This document shows positions 16,663 to 26,586 of a stretch of 64,000 nucleotides of DNA, in pieces (positions within the stretch are counted from its first letter, which is position 1; the number at the start of each line of letters is the position of its first letter). A model generated the notes under the pieces. It was not told the DNA's origin. It saw nothing but the letters and a program-made list of their open reading frames with translations, and ran no database searches. This DNA comes from Streptomyces sp. Go-475 (lineage in GTDB: Bacteria > Actinomycetota > Actinomycetes > Streptomycetales > Streptomycetaceae). The DNA is taken from contig NZ_CP026121.1 in assembly GCF_003330845.1 (NCBI RefSeq), forward strand, positions 3,949,501 to 4,013,500, read 5' to 3'. The position numbers were made by a program, and so were the translations under genes.

Positions 16663-17403
16663 ATGCCCACCAAGACCCTGACGCTGCTGATTCCCACCGC
16701 GGACGGCCAGGCCGACGCCTTCGCCGCCTTCCCCGGCCACGGCGGCCAGCACCCAGGCGTGCTGCTGTACGCGGACGGCTTCGGCATCCGGCCCGTGCTG
16801 CGGGAGATGGCCCGCGAGCTGGCCGGGCACGGGTACTACGTGCTGGTCCCCAACCTCTTCTACCGGCACGGCCCGGCACCCGTGATCGACCTCCCCGCGC
16901 ACATCGGCGAAGACGTCCGGCCCGCGCTCATGGCCCGGCTGATGCCGCTGATCGAGGCGCACACCGCCGAACGCGTCCTGCGTGACGCCGATGCCTACCT
17001 CAGGTTTCTCACCGACCGGCCCGAGGTCGCCGCCGGACCGGTCGCGGTGACCGGGTACTGCATAGGCGGCCTCCTGGCGGTGCGCACCGCCGCGGCCCAC
17101 CCCGGCCGGGTGGCCGCCGTCGCCGCGTTTCATGCTCCCGTGGGCGCGGCCGGGCCCGGCACCCTCGCCGAGATCACCGCCCAGGTCCACTTCGGCCACG
17201 CCGCGAGCGACCTGACGCCCGAGGCGCTGGGCGAGCTCAACCGGGCCCTGGACGCCGCGCAGGTCGACTACACCTCCGAGATCTACCCCGGCACCGTCCA
17301 CGGGTTCACCATGCCCGACACCGACGCCTTCGACCCCGCCGGACTCCAGCGCCACTGGGACCGCCTGCTCCCCCTCCTCGACGCCACACTGGGCAACAGC
17401 TGA
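16663..17403 (+). CDS. dienelactone hydrolase-family alpha/beta hydrolase
   Basis: Protein of 246 residues. ATG 16663 follows AGGAGAG, and longer in-frame starts lack such a site. The DLH fold shows GVLLYADGFGIRP early, the nucleophile Cys near 133 in GYCIGG (Cys in place of Ser is diagnostic of dienelactone hydrolases) and the catalytic His in GTVHGFTMP near the end. The family hydrolyses dienelactones in chlorocatechol degradation and related esters; the physiological substrate is open. It converges with the LysR gene. Confidence 0.88.
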   Translation: MPTKTLTLLIPTADGQADAFAAFPGHGGQHPGVLLYADGFGIRPVLREMARELAGHGYYVLVPNLFYRHGPAPVIDLPAHIGEDVRPALMARLMPLIEAHTAERVLRDADAYLRFLTDRPEVAAGPVAVTGYCIGGLLAVRTAAAHPGRVAAVAAFHAPVGAAGPGTLAEITAQVHFGHAASDLTPEALGELNRALDAAQVDYTSEIYPGTVHGFTMPDTDAFDPAGLQRHWDRLLPLLDATLGNS

Positions 17404-17431
17404 GGCTCCGGCGGCCCGGCACGTCCCGGCG

Positions 17432-18379
17432 TCAGGCCGAGGCGGGAGGGGTCTCCGCCCACCACGGACGCCAGGTCTCCCCCTCGGGCGGTCGCGGGCG
17501 GGTCGCCGTCAGGTGGTCGCGGAGGGCGGTCAGGCCCGGGTGTGGGTTGTCCGGCCGCCAGAGCAGGGAGTGCGGGTAGACCGGCGTCGGGTCCCGGAGC
17601 GGGACGAGACGCAGGTCGTGGCCGACCGGCCAGACGTGCGGGGTCCGTTCGCTGAGGAAGGTCGCCACGGTCGGGGAGCCGGCGATCGTGTCGAGGAGCG
17701 CTTCGAGGCCGAAGTTGGGGCCGATGGTGTCGATGACCGGCCCGAACTCGGCGGCGAGTGCCTCGTAGTAGGCGTGCCACTCGGTGCCGGGCACGTTGCC
17801 CGGCATCCAGACGCGGTGCCCGGCCAGCTGGGCCGGGGTCACGGACTCCGCCCGGGCGAACTCGTGGCCGGGGCCGACGCACAGGTGCATCGGCTCGTCG
17901 AGGACGGGCACGGCGGCGATGCCGTCGGGGAGCCGCTGTCCGGGCATGGTGACGGCCCGGAACGTGGCGTCGACGGCCCCGTCCCGGACCGCCGCCACGG
18001 CCGTATCCGCGTCGAACAACGTGACGACGTCCAGCGCGATCTCGGGACGCGCCCGGTGGAAGGCCTGCACCAGTCCCCCGGTGGCGACCCGGCGCCCCAC
18101 GACGTCCACCCGCAGCGCCCGGTCCCCGGGCCGCACGGCGGCGACCGCCCGCTCCTCCGCCTGGAGCAGGACCCGCGCGTGCGGCAGGAGCGCCTGCCCG
18201 TCGATGGTCAGCTCCGCCCCGCGCGGCGTACGGACGAGCAGCCGCACCCCGAGGTCCTTCTCCAGCGCGGCGATTCGCTTCGACACGGCCTGCTGGGTGA
18301 GGGCGAGGTCCACAGCGGCCTTCTGGAACTGCCCGGCGTCGGCCACGGCGACGAAGGTGCGTACGGCTTTGAGGTCCAC
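17432..18379 (-). CDS. LysR-family transcriptional regulator
   Basis: Regulator of 315 residues from ATG 18379. The N-terminal winged HTH is canonical (MDLKAVRTFVAVADAGQFQKAA, then LTQQAVSKRIAALEKDLGVRLL). Residues about 90-295 form the LysR substrate-binding domain. It converges on the dienelactone hydrolase gene, so if it controls that gene the site is not the usual divergent promoter. The target may lie elsewhere. Confidence 0.9.
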   Translation of the reverse strand: MDLKAVRTFVAVADAGQFQKAAVDLALTQQAVSKRIAALEKDLGVRLLVRTPRGAELTIDGQALLPHARVLLQAEERAVAAVRPGDRALRVDVVGRRVATGGLVQAFHRARPEIALDVVTLFDADTAVAAVRDGAVDATFRAVTMPGQRLPDGIAAVPVLDEPMHLCVGPGHEFARAESVTPAQLAGHRVWMPGNVPGTEWHAYYEALAAEFGPVIDTIGPNFGLEALLDTIAGSPTVATFLSERTPHVWPVGHDLRLVPLRDPTPVYPHSLLWRPDNPHPGLTALRDHLTATRPRPPEGETWRPWWAETPPASA

Positions 18380-18402
18380 GGCGACAACCTAGCCGCATCC
18401 CG

Positions 18403-19053
18403 TCAAGCCCCGGCCCGCCATGATCCCCGCCTCCACCGCCGCACCGGCTCCCCCGCACACACCCCGCCCACCAGCACCGCCCCGGCCAGCACCACCGCCC
18501 ACCGGTCGTGTGCCGCCGCCCAGCGGTCGTCCTCCACCGGGACGAACAGGGCCCAGCGCTCGGGCCAGAACAGCACGGCCAGGACCGCCGAGGTCAGCAG
18601 GCCCGCCGCCACCGGCGGGCCGGGCCGGGTGGCGTCGCTGAAGCGCACCGCCGCCGCCGCGCCGGCCACCGCCAGGACGAAGGCGGCCCCGGCCTCCAGC
18701 GTGAGGTCGGCGACCGGGGGCCGTACGTCCGGCGGCACCAGCAGCAGGGCCGCCGTCCACCAGGCCGCCACGGCCGGGAGGACCAGGGCCACGCGCAGGG
18801 CCACGCGCACCGGGCGCGGGGTCGGCACGGTGGCCGTGGTGTGCCGGGCCGGGTCGTCCAGGAGGAACACCAGGCCCATCGCGAAGGCCAGCACCGCGGC
18901 CCGCAGCAGGGGCAGGGACAGCTTCTCGCCCGTCTCGCCCCACGTCCGGGTGAGCGCGGCCAGCAGCAGCCCCGCTCCCCCGGCCGCGCCGACCAGGCGC
19001 CACGGCAGGGCCCGGCAGACGGGCAGGACCAGCTGCCGGGTCAGTCCAGGCAC
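18403..19053 (-). CDS. integral membrane protein of the sigma/ABC operon
   Basis: Membrane protein of 216 residues. GTG 19053 is preceded by GAGGGGGA and lies inside the end of the upstream gene (13-base overlap). About six hydrophobic segments are visible (for example near 12-27, 40-58, 75-100, 110-150 and 180-200). No catalytic motif. As the last gene of an overlapping run that includes an ECF sigma factor, a zinc-finger membrane protein, an ABC ATPase and a permease, it is probably part of the same exporter. Confidence 0.78.
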   Translation of the reverse strand: MPGLTRQLVLPVCRALPWRLVGAAGGAGLLLAALTRTWGETGEKLSLPLLRAAVLAFAMGLVFLLDDPARHTTATVPTPRPVRVALRVALVLPAVAAWWTAALLLVPPDVRPPVADLTLEAGAAFVLAVAGAAAAVRFSDATRPGPPVAAGLLTSAVLAVLFWPERWALFVPVEDDRWAAAHDRWAVVLAGAVLVGGVCAGEPVRRWRRGSWRAGA

Positions 19054-20558
19054 TTGTCGTCCCCCTCGGGTGCCGGCACGCCGAGCAGCTGCGCGGCCCG
19101 GGCCGCCGTCACCTTCGGCGAGGTCAGCTCGGCCCAGCGGTCCTTCACCCGGGCGGTGACCTCGCCCCGGGGCCGCTCGAACAGCGCGCGCAGCACCTCC
19201 GTCTGGGCCGCGGTCATGTACAGCCCGTCCGTCGGCTGGAGCACGAAGTCCGAGCCGGTGACGGTGTCGTTGAGGCGGACGCGGCGCAGCGCGGCCATCG
19301 GGTCGGACTCCCAGCCCAGGGCCAGCCACATGACGGTGACGACGCGGCCGTCGCAGATCGACGTCGACGCCTTCTCGGTGCCCGCGACCAGCACTCCGGC
19401 CACGGCGGCCGAGAACTCGGGGACGCGGTTGCCGCCCCACTGGGTGCCCACGGTCACCTCGTGCGGACGCTCCAGCGGCATCGGCGTAGCGTCGCCGGAG
19501 AGGCCGTAGCGGGCGTCGATCCGCTGCCGTACGACGACGTCCTGCCGGTGCGCGGGGCCACCGGCCAGGGACCGCACCCGGTCCACGACCCCGGCCCAGT
19601 CCGCGACCCGCGGCTCCCACTCGGGGAACGCGCAGTACGTCGATCCGTCCCGCCGGGCGCAGGACTGCACCTGCTCGGGGCTCAGCGTGGCCCGTTCACG
19701 GGCCCTGACCAGCTCGGGGGAGTCGCCGCGCGCCTGGGCCACCCCGCCCACCAGTGTCATGGCGACCGCCCCGGCGACCCCGGCGACGACCGCCGGCCGG
19801 CGTCCGCCCGCCGCCAGCAGCGCCAGCAGGCCCAGGCTCAGGGCCAGTCCGGCCAGGTACAGGGCGTGCCAGCCGGCGGGCCGGCCCAGCAGGTCGGACG
19901 GCAGGGTGTTGGTGGACGGCTCGCCGACCACCGGCACGAGCCACCTTCCCCAGCCCTCGCCCGACCCCGTACCGAAGACGGACAGGAACAGGCAGAACAC
20001 GACCAGCAGCGGAGCGACGAGAGCCGACCGCACCAGCCCGGCGGCCAGCAGGCCGGCCAGCCCGAACAGCAGCACGCTCAGCGGCCCCACGAGGAGTTCG
20101 CCCACCGAGCCGTGCCCGATCGCGCCGGGCCGCAGCGCCTCCCAGCCGAACTGCGCGGCCACGCACACGGCGGTGAGCAGGGCCGCGGCCAGCACCGACA
20201 GCGCATGGGCGGCCGTGCGCCGCCACGGCGGGAGGACCAGCACCCCGAAGTGCTGTTCCGTGCCGTGCCGCCGCGAGCGCAACGCGGCGAGGTTGGCGCT
20301 CAGCAGGACCGCCAGCCCGACCAGCATCGGCGCGGTCTGGGTGGCGCGGTCGGCGTCCTGGAGGGCCGGGTAGCCGCCCCAGGCCTTCCCGGAGCGCCAC
20401 ACGGTCCAGCCGAGGTACACGGCGAAGGCGAGGAGCACGGGCACCCTCGTCAGCAGCCGGCGCGTCTCGAACAGGGCCAGGGCCCACACGGCCGCCCCGG
20501 CCCCGCCGCGCTCGTCGCGGGCGGCCGGCGGGGCCGCTGCCTGTACGACGGCGGTCAT
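19041..20558 (-). CDS. ABC transporter permease with large extracytoplasmic C-terminal domain
   Basis: Protein of 505 residues. ATG 20558 overlaps the ATPase stop (ATGA) and follows GGAGGTGG. The first 270 residues hold six or more membrane spans in ABC-2 style; the last 230 are soluble, with a possible Cys pair (CARRDGSTYC), and probably lie outside the membrane. It would pair with the ATPase encoded immediately upstream. Substrate unknown. The long frame that continues upstream through the ATPase gene is a shadow and was not used. Confidence 0.82.
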   Translation of the reverse strand: MTAVVQAAAPPAARDERGGAGAAVWALALFETRRLLTRVPVLLAFAVYLGWTVWRSGKAWGGYPALQDADRATQTAPMLVGLAVLLSANLAALRSRRHGTEQHFGVLVLPPWRRTAAHALSVLAAALLTAVCVAAQFGWEALRPGAIGHGSVGELLVGPLSVLLFGLAGLLAAGLVRSALVAPLLVVFCLFLSVFGTGSGEGWGRWLVPVVGEPSTNTLPSDLLGRPAGWHALYLAGLALSLGLLALLAAGGRRPAVVAGVAGAVAMTLVGGVAQARGDSPELVRARERATLSPEQVQSCARRDGSTYCAFPEWEPRVADWAGVVDRVRSLAGGPAHRQDVVVRQRIDARYGLSGDATPMPLERPHEVTVGTQWGGNRVPEFSAAVAGVLVAGTEKASTSICDGRVVTVMWLALGWESDPMAALRRVRLNDTVTGSDFVLQPTDGLYMTAAQTEVLRALFERPRGEVTARVKDRWAELTSPKVTAARAAQLLGVPAPEGDDKCLD

Positions 20559-21415
20559 GCGGCCACCTCCGCTCCGGCACCGTCGAGGGTGAGCAGGTAG
20601 CCGTCCTCCAGGGTCGGTTCGAGCAGTTCGGCCCCCGCCGGGGGATCGCCCACGTTGCGGAAGGTCCCGGTGCCGGTGCGCCACCCCGCCTTCGCTCCCG
20701 GATCGCGTTCCGTGCTGCTCCAGACCCGCCCCTCGGCCCGGGCGGTCAGCTCGGCCGGGGTGCCCTCGAAGCGGACCCGGCCGCCGGCCATGACCAGGAC
20801 CCGGTGGCAGAGCATCGCCACGTCCTCCGTCTGGTGGGTGGACAGCAGCACCGTGCGTCCCTCCCCGGCCCCGGCGATCAACTCCCGGAACCGCATCCGC
20901 TGTTCGGGGTCGAGGCCGACGGTCGGCTCGTCCAGTACGAGGAACCCGGGGTCGCCGACCAGGGCGGCCCCCAGCGCGACCCGCTGCCGCATGCCCCCGG
21001 ACAGCTTGCGGATCCGCTTGCCGCGCACGTCCGCGAGGCCGACCTCGTCGAGCACCCGCCGCACCTCCCGGTGCCGGGCGCGCCGGTCGGTCAGCTCCTT
21101 CAGGATCGCCACGTAGTCGACGAACTCGAAGGCGGTGAAGTCCGGATGGAACCCCGGCGTCTGCGGCAGGTAGCCCAGCCGGCGCCGTACCTCCTGGCGT
21201 CCCCGGGCGGTGGCCGGGTCGTGCCCGAGCACGGTGAAGGTGCCCCGGTCGGCGGGCAGGGCCGTGGCGAGCACCCGCAGCAGTGTGGTCTTGCCCGCGC
21301 CGTTGGGGCCGAGCAGACCGGTGACACCACCGGTCAGCCGCAGCGATACGTCGTCGAGGGCGCGGGTTCCGCCGTAGCGGAGACTGAGCCCGGTGGCGGA
21401 CACGGTGGCGGTCAT
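20555..21415 (-). CDS. ABC transporter ATP-binding protein
   Basis: ATPase of 286 residues, all motifs intact: Walker A GPNGAGKTT near 35-43, Q-loop LGYLPQTPGF near 84, signature LSGGMRQR near 138, Walker B FLVLDEPTVGLD near 159, and H-loop LLSTHQ near 194. This is the single-domain type used by ABC-2 exporters. ATG 21415 overlaps the stop of the zinc-finger protein gene, and its own stop overlaps the permease start, so the genes are tightly coupled. Confidence 0.93.
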   Translation of the reverse strand: MTATVSATGLSLRYGGTRALDDVSLRLTGGVTGLLGPNGAGKTTLLRVLATALPADRGTFTVLGHDPATARGRQEVRRRLGYLPQTPGFHPDFTAFEFVDYVAILKELTDRRARHREVRRVLDEVGLADVRGKRIRKLSGGMRQRVALGAALVGDPGFLVLDEPTVGLDPEQRMRFRELIAGAGEGRTVLLSTHQTEDVAMLCHRVLVMAGGRVRFEGTPAELTARAEGRVWSSTERDPGAKAGWRTGTGTFRNVGDPPAGAELLEPTLEDGYLLTLDGAGAEVAA

Positions 21416-22248
21416 ACGGCACGTCCCTGGAAGAGGTCGAATCGGTCACGGAGCAGGAAGAGCAGCCAGGCGGCGAGCGCGGCGACCCCCGCCGCCACGC
21501 CCTGCCCGGCCGCGGTGAACGGCGCGAGCGGCGCATCGGCCCCCGCGCGCAGCGCCTCGGCCGCCAGCAGCAGCCCGACCCACGCCCCGCCCACCAGGGA
21601 CGGCGCGAGCACCGGCCCCAGCCGGGGCGTCAGCGCGAGCCCGGTCGCGGTGAGCGCCAGGGCGGGCAGCAGCCAGGCCAGCGCGCGCAGCCCGTACGCG
21701 GGCAGCGCCAGCGTCGCCAGCCCGTTCAGCCCGAGCACGACGGCCAGCACGGCCACCGTCCGGATCATCAGCAGCCGGAACCCGTGCAGCGGCGCGACGA
21801 CGGTCATCTCGTACGTCGGATCGAGCGCGGGACCGTACGACAGGGCCACGCCCGCCAGCGGCAGCAGCGGCGCGAGGGCCAGGAAGAGGGTGGGGAACGA
21901 CCCGCCCCGCACGGCGTGCCCGGCGGTCACGCTCAGCAGCAGCACGGCGACCACGGCCCCGAGCCAGGACCGGCGCAGCACCGGCGCCGCCGCCAGCAGC
22001 CGCGCGGTGTGCCCGGCCACCCCGACCCGCACGAGCAGCGACTCCAGCAGCCCCGCCCGGGGCGCGTCCAGCTCGGCGTCGAGCCGTTCCCAGCCGGTGT
22101 CGAGGGCGACCGGGTCACCGACCTCGGCCAGGACCCGGCGACAGCGGTCGCAGGAGGTCAGATGCGCGTCGGCGGACCAGAGCGCGGGCGCCGCCAGCTC
22201 GCCCCGCGCGTAGGCGAGCAGATCGTCCTCGGGTACGTGCCAGCTCAT
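21412..22248 (-). CDS. zinc-finger multi-spanning membrane protein, candidate anti-sigma factor
   Basis: Protein of 278 residues. ATG 22248 follows GGAGGTGG; upstream in-frame starts give unlike sequence. Residues about 1-50 look like a ZAS anti-sigma domain with the H-x3-C-x2-C core in ADAHLTSCDRCRRVL. The rest has about six membrane spans (from residue 95 on) instead of the usual one. Lying 139 bases after an ECF sigma gene, it is the obvious candidate partner for that sigma factor. How it is inactivated is unknown; coupling to the downstream ABC transporter suggests the transporter could be sensor or output (inference). Confidence 0.82.
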   Translation of the reverse strand: MSWHVPEDDLLAYARGELAAPALWSADAHLTSCDRCRRVLAEVGDPVALDTGWERLDAELDAPRAGLLESLLVRVGVAGHTARLLAAAPVLRRSWLGAVVAVLLLSVTAGHAVRGGSFPTLFLALAPLLPLAGVALSYGPALDPTYEMTVVAPLHGFRLLMIRTVAVLAVVLGLNGLATLALPAYGLRALAWLLPALALTATGLALTPRLGPVLAPSLVGGAWVGLLLAAEALRAGADAPLAPFTAAGQGVAAGVAALAAWLLFLLRDRFDLFQGRAV

Positions 22249-22387
22249 GAGGCCACCTCCGACGGCCGCAGCCATGCCCATCCATGCCGGCTGACGAAGC
22301 CGCCCCCTGGCCGGCGGATGACTTCCCGTCCATGCCGGGCCATGAGACCGCCCCCCGACGGCCACAGCCCCTCCCGTCCGTGCCGCC

Positions 22388-22930
22388 TCATGCCAGTGCC
22401 TCCCGCAGTTGCTTCCGGGCCCGCATCGCCCGTGTCTTGACCGTCCCCGGCGGGATCCCGAGCAGGACGGCCGCCTCACGGGTGGTCAGCCCGTCGATGA
22501 CCGTCGCCTGCAGCACCGCCCGCAGCTCCGGCGACAGCCGGACCAGTGCCCCGGCGAGGTCCCCGTGCTCCACCCCCGCGAGCACGCGCTCCTCCGCCGA
22601 CGCCTCGTCCCGGTGCCGCAGCCGGGCCAGGGCCTGCCGCAGCCGCCCCCGCGCCCCGTCGCCGCGCAGCGCGTCCACCAGCCGCCGCGACCCGATGCGC
22701 CACAGCCACCCGGCGACGTCGCCCTCCTCCCGGTAGCGGGCCTTGCCCCGCCACACCGCGAGGAACGTCTCCTGGACGACGTCGTCGACGACACCCAGAT
22801 CGGCGCACCGCCCCCGCAGCCGGGCCCGGAGCCACGGCGCGTACCGCCGGTACAGCTCCTCGAAGGCACGCCGGTCGGCGTCCGCGGCAACGGCCCGCAG
22901 CAGCTCCCCGTCGCTTCTCGTTTCGCTCAC
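22388..22930 (-). CDS. ECF-family RNA polymerase sigma factor
   Basis: Sigma factor of 180 residues from ATG 22930. Region 2 covers about 25-90 ([18 protein letters not shown], then [13 protein letters not shown] and a Trp-rich [15 protein letters not shown]). Region 4 covers about 120-178 ([44 protein letters not shown]). No extra domains. The gene heads a run of five genes with a ZAS-type membrane protein and an ABC exporter, probably its regulon core. The 139-base gap to the next gene contains repeated ATGCCGG and CCGCCCCC stretches. Confidence 0.92.
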   Translation of the reverse strand: MSETRSDGELLRAVAADADRRAFEELYRRYAPWLRARLRGRCADLGVVDDVVQETFLAVWRGKARYREEGDVAGWLWRIGSRRLVDALRGDGARGRLRQALARLRHRDEASAEERVLAGVEHGDLAGALVRLSPELRAVLQATVIDGLTTREAAVLLGIPPGTVKTRAMRARKQLREALA

Positions 22931-22960
22931 GCCCCCTCATCGGACGGCCCGGCCGGAACG

Positions 22961-22983
22961 GTTCACGAAAGCACGGCTTGACT
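22961..22983 (+). promoter_or_regulatory. possible PHO half-site and -35 element upstream of ppk
   Basis: GTTCACG (22961-22967), like a single PHO-box repeat, lies 10 bases before TTGACT (22978-22983), a good -35. A weak -10 (CAGCCT) follows after 17 bases. The second PHO repeat is poor. ppk of S. lividans is known to be PhoP-controlled, which makes the site plausible. Confidence 0.4.
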
Positions 22984-23004
22984 TTCCCGGGAGCCGTCCA
23001 CAGC

Positions 23005-23089
23005 CTGTGGGCAGCCGCCCGCGCCACACCCCGGGCCCTGTGGACAGCCGCCCGCGGCCCGCCCGGGCCCCGTGGACGCCCGCGAGCCG
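23005..23089 (+). repeat. 33-base tandem repeat upstream of ppk
   Basis: Copies begin at 23005, 23038 and 23071. The first two share CTGTGG-CAGCCGCCCGCG with a single difference; the third is degenerate. The repeats lie in the 361-base stretch between the sigma factor gene and ppk, which holds no gene I can support. Confidence 0.6.
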
Positions 23090-23291
23090 CCCCCCGCTAT
23101 CCCGCACGTCATGTCTCCGTAACCATCGATTCAGACGAGCTTGCGAAGCTCGGCCAATGAATCCCGCCGTGCCAGAGCCTTCGCCACCCCAGCAGGGGCC
23201 TGAGGGAAACGGGACCACTCATGTGACGCCCCCGCTCCCGCCCGCGCTCTCCGACGCGCCCGTGATGCTCGCGGCGCGGAAGAATGGGTCC

Positions 23292-25523
23292 ATGAGCCAG
23301 CCGAACACCCAGGCACAGGTCCAGCACGCGCAGCCCTCCGTGGGCTCCATAGCAGCCCACCGCCCGCACACGGTGGCCGCGGCCGTCTCCGACCTGGAAC
23401 CCGACATCGACGCCGACCTCGACGCGTACGAGGAGTCGCAGGTCGACGGCGTCCAGCTGCCGCAGGGCCGCTTCCTCGACCGGGAGCGCAGCTGGCTCGC
23501 GTTCAACGAGCGCGTGCTCGAACTCGCCGAGGACCCGAACACGCCGCTGCTGGAGCGGGCCAACTTCCTGGCGATCTTCGCCAGCAACCTGGACGAGTTC
23601 TTCATGGTCCGGGTGGCCGGCCTGAAGCGCCGCATCGCCACCGGCGTGGCCACCCGCTCCGCCTCCGGCCTGCAGCCCCGCGAGGTGCTGGAGATGATCT
23701 GGGCCCGCTCCCGCGAGCTCATGGCCCGGCACGCCGCCTGCTACCACGAGGACGTCGCCCCCGCACTCGCGGAGGAGGGCATCCACCTGGTCCGCTGGAG
23801 CGAGCTCCAGGAGAAGGAGCAGGCCCGCCTGTTCACCCTGTTCCGGCACCAGATCTTCCCCGTGCTGACCCCGCTGGCGGTCGACCCGGCGCACCCCTTC
23901 CCGTACATCTCCGGCCTGTCCCTGAACCTGGCCGTCGTCGTGCGGAACCCGGTCACCGGCCACAAGCACTTCGCCCGGGTCAAGGTGCCGCCGCTGCTGT
24001 CCCGCTTCCTGGAGAGCTCCCCGGGCCGCTACGTCCCCATCGAGGACGTCATCGCCGCGCACCTGGAGGAGCTGTTCCCCGGCATGGAGGTGCTGGAGCA
24101 CCACGCCTTCCGCCTCACCCGGAACGAGGACCTGGAGGTCGAGGAGGACGACGCGGAGAACCTGCTCCAGGCGTTGGAGAAGGAGCTCATGCGCCGCCGC
24201 TTCGGCCCGCCGGTGCGCCTCGAGGTCGAGGAGTCCATCGACCGCGAGGTCCTGGACCTGCTGGTGCGCGAGCTGAAGATCAGCGAGGCCGAGGTCTATC
24301 CGCTGCCGGGCCCGCTGGACCTGACGGGCCTGTTCCGGATCGCCTCCCTGGACCGGCCCGAGCTGAAGTACCGCAAGTTCGTCGCCGGCACCCACCGCGA
24401 CCTCGCCGAGGTCGAGTCGGCGTCCGCGCCGGACATCTTCGCCGCGCTGCGCGAGCGGGACGTGCTGCTGCACCACCCGTACGACTCGTTCTCCACCTCC
24501 GTGCAGGCCTTCCTTGAGCAGGCGGCCGGCGACCCGGACGTCCTCGCGATCAAGCAGACCCTGTACCGGACCTCCGGCGACTCCCCGATAGTCGACGCGC
24601 TCATCGAGGCCGCCGAGTCCGGCAAGCAGGTCCTGGTCCTGGTCGAGATCAAGGCCCGCTTCGACGAGCACGCCAACATCAAGTGGGCCCGCAAGCTGGA
24701 GGAGGCCGGCTGCCACGTGGTCTACGGCCTGGTCGGGCTGAAGACCCACTGCAAGCTGTCGCTGGTGGTCCGCCAGGAGGGCGAGACGCTGCGCCGCTAC
24801 AGCCACGTCGGCACCGGCAACTACCACCCGAAGACGGCCCGCCTCTACGAGGACCTCGGCCTGCTCACGGCCGACCCGCAGGTCGGCGCGGACCTCTCGG
24901 ACCTCTTCAACCGGCTCTCCGGCTACTCCCGCCGCGAGACCTACCGCCGGCTGCTCGTGGCCCCCAAGTCGCTGCGCGACGGCCTGGTCTCGCGGATCAC
25001 CAAGGAGATCCAGCACCACCGCGCGGGACGCCCCGCGTACGTCCGCATCAAGGTCAACTCGATGGTCGACGAGGCCATCATCGACGCCTGCTACCGCGCG
25101 GCCCAGGCGGGCGTGCCGGTGGACGTGTGGGTGCGCGGCATCTGCGCGCTGCGCCCGGGGGTGGCGGGCCTGTCGGAGAACATCCGGGTCCGCTCGATCC
25201 TCGGCCGCTTCCTGGAGCACTCCCGGGTCTTCGCCTTCGGCAACGGCGGCGAGCCCGAGGTGTGGTTCGGCAGCGCGGACATGATGCACCGCAACCTCGA
25301 CCGCCGGATAGAGGCCCTGGTCCGGGTCACCGACCCGGCCCACCGGGCGGCCCTGAACCGGCTGCTGGAGACCGGCATGTCCGACGCCACCGCCTCCTGG
25401 CACCTCGGCCCGGACGGCGACTGGACCCGGCATGCGACCGACGCGGACGGCCAGCCCCTGCGCAACGTCCAGGAGATGCTCATAGACGCCCGGAGGCGCC
25501 GGCGTGGCACAGCAACACCTTGA
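23292..25523 (+). CDS. ppk: polyphosphate kinase
   Basis: Reversible ATP:polyphosphate phosphotransferase of 743 residues from ATG 23292. In-frame GTG 23223 and ATG 23157 would extend it by 23 or 45 residues, so the start is uncertain. The N-terminal domain begins [17 protein letters not shown], followed by the [17 protein letters not shown] motif. Key catalytic features are the autophosphorylated His near 505 in [17 protein letters not shown], the second His in FLEHSRVF, and the phosphate-binding [13 protein letters not shown] and [14 protein letters not shown] segments. It is followed by overlapping CHAD and Nudix genes and then the pst operon: a polyphosphate/phosphate block. Confidence 0.95.
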   Translation: MSQPNTQAQVQHAQPSVGSIAAHRPHTVAAAVSDLEPDIDADLDAYEESQVDGVQLPQGRFLDRERSWLAFNERVLELAEDPNTPLLERANFLAIFASNLDEFFMVRVAGLKRRIATGVATRSASGLQPREVLEMIWARSRELMARHAACYHEDVAPALAEEGIHLVRWSELQEKEQARLFTLFRHQIFPVLTPLAVDPAHPFPYISGLSLNLAVVVRNPVTGHKHFARVKVPPLLSRFLESSPGRYVPIEDVIAAHLEELFPGMEVLEHHAFRLTRNEDLEVEEDDAENLLQALEKELMRRRFGPPVRLEVEESIDREVLDLLVRELKISEAEVYPLPGPLDLTGLFRIASLDRPELKYRKFVAGTHRDLAEVESASAPDIFAALRERDVLLHHPYDSFSTSVQAFLEQAAGDPDVLAIKQTLYRTSGDSPIVDALIEAAESGKQVLVLVEIKARFDEHANIKWARKLEEAGCHVVYGLVGLKTHCKLSLVVRQEGETLRRYSHVGTGNYHPKTARLYEDLGLLTADPQVGADLSDLFNRLSGYSRRETYRRLLVAPKSLRDGLVSRITKEIQHHRAGRPAYVRIKVNSMVDEAIIDACYRAAQAGVPVDVWVRGICALRPGVAGLSENIRVRSILGRFLEHSRVFAFGNGGEPEVWFGSADMMHRNLDRRIEALVRVTDPAHRAALNRLLETGMSDATASWHLGPDGDWTRHATDADGQPLRNVQEMLIDARRRRRGTATP

Positions 25524-26586
25524 CCCTACGGATCCCCGGTCCAGGCACGCCGGGCCCGCCCCCACCGGTGACGCCCTCGCGGGCTACCTGCGGACCCAGG
25601 CCACGGAGTTCCTCCGCGCGCTGCGCCTGCACCGGGAGACGGGGTCGGGGGCGAACGGCTCGGAGGCGTCCGCCGAGGCGGCCCGCGCCCTGCGCCGCTC
25701 GGCCCGCCGCATCAGCGCCAGCCTGCACACGTTCCAGCCCCTGCTGGACACGGACTGGTGCGAGGGCATGCGCCCGGAACTGGCCTGGGTCTCGGGAACC
25801 CTGGCCATGGAACACGCGTACACGTCCCGCCTGGAACGCCTGCTGTCGGCCCTGCACCGCTTGTCGGGGTCGACGGCGTTCCCGGCACAGGCGACCGAGC
25901 CGGCCGCGGGCCCTCGTGCCGGAGCCCAGTCCGGCCCGACGGCGGCACAGGAACGCGGCAACCTCACCGTGGGAGCGGCGAAGGCGGGCGCTCTCCTGGA
26001 CCGTCAGCTGACCCTGGCCCGCACCCGGGCCCACTCCACGGCCCTGCAAGCCCTGGGCAGCAGCCGCTTCCACGCCGTCGCCGACAAGGTCGCGGTCCTG
26101 GCCAGCGAGGTCCCCCTCACCACCACGGCCGCCGCCACCGACCTCGCCCCGCACGCCGCGGCGGCGGAGGAACGCCTCAGGGACGCCGTGGCCGCGCTGC
26201 CCCTCGTCACCGCGGGCAGCCCGTACAACGCCGCGGCGCTCACCCACGGCCTGTCCCCGGACACCGTCCCGCACCCGCAGGACGCCCCCTGGCACCAGGT
26301 CCGCCTGCTGCTGCGCCTGCACCGCTACGCCCGCGAGGCGCTCAGCGGCCCCCAGGGCAACGCCGTCGTCGACCTGCGCCTGCTCTCCGCCGGCCAGGCC
26401 CTGAACCGCCACCGCGACGCCTCGGAGGCGGCGGCGGCAGCGGCCCAGGCGGCCCGCACGCCCCGGATCGCCCCGGCCACGGCGTACGCCCTCGGCGTGC
26501 TCCACGCCGACCAGCGGCACGAGGTGGAGGCCGCGCGGTTCGCGTTCCAGCAGTCCTGGCAGAAGGAGGCGGTGAGTACCCGGTGA
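25504..26586 (+). CDS. CHAD-domain protein
   Basis: Helical protein of 360 residues starting at GTG 25504, overlapping the end of ppk by 20 bases with GGAGGCG upstream. The CHAD pattern of paired antiparallel helices with conserved basic residues is visible ([20 protein letters not shown] near 60-80, [17 protein letters not shown] near 265). CHAD proteins bind polyphosphate and associate with polyphosphate granules, consistent with the position between ppk and a Nudix gene. No catalytic triphosphatase (CYTH) domain is attached. Confidence 0.9.
   Translation: MAQQHLDPTDPRSRHAGPAPTGDALAGYLRTQATEFLRALRLHRETGSGANGSEASAEAARALRRSARRISASLHTFQPLLDTDWCEGMRPELAWVSGTLAMEHAYTSRLERLLSALHRLSGSTAFPAQATEPAAGPRAGAQSGPTAAQERGNLTVGAAKAGALLDRQLTLARTRAHSTALQALGSSRFHAVADKVAVLASEVPLTTTAAATDLAPHAAAAEERLRDAVAALPLVTAGSPYNAAALTHGLSPDTVPHPQDAPWHQVRLLLRLHRYAREALSGPQGNAVVDLRLLSAGQALNRHRDASEAAAAAAQAARTPRIAPATAYALGVLHADQRHEVEAARFAFQQSWQKEAVSTR

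Noticed and set aside
19041..21536. Single 831-codon minus-strand frame
   Set aside because: It is the real permease (from 20558) extended upstream out of frame through the ATPase gene; the ATGA overlap and RBS fix the start at 20558.
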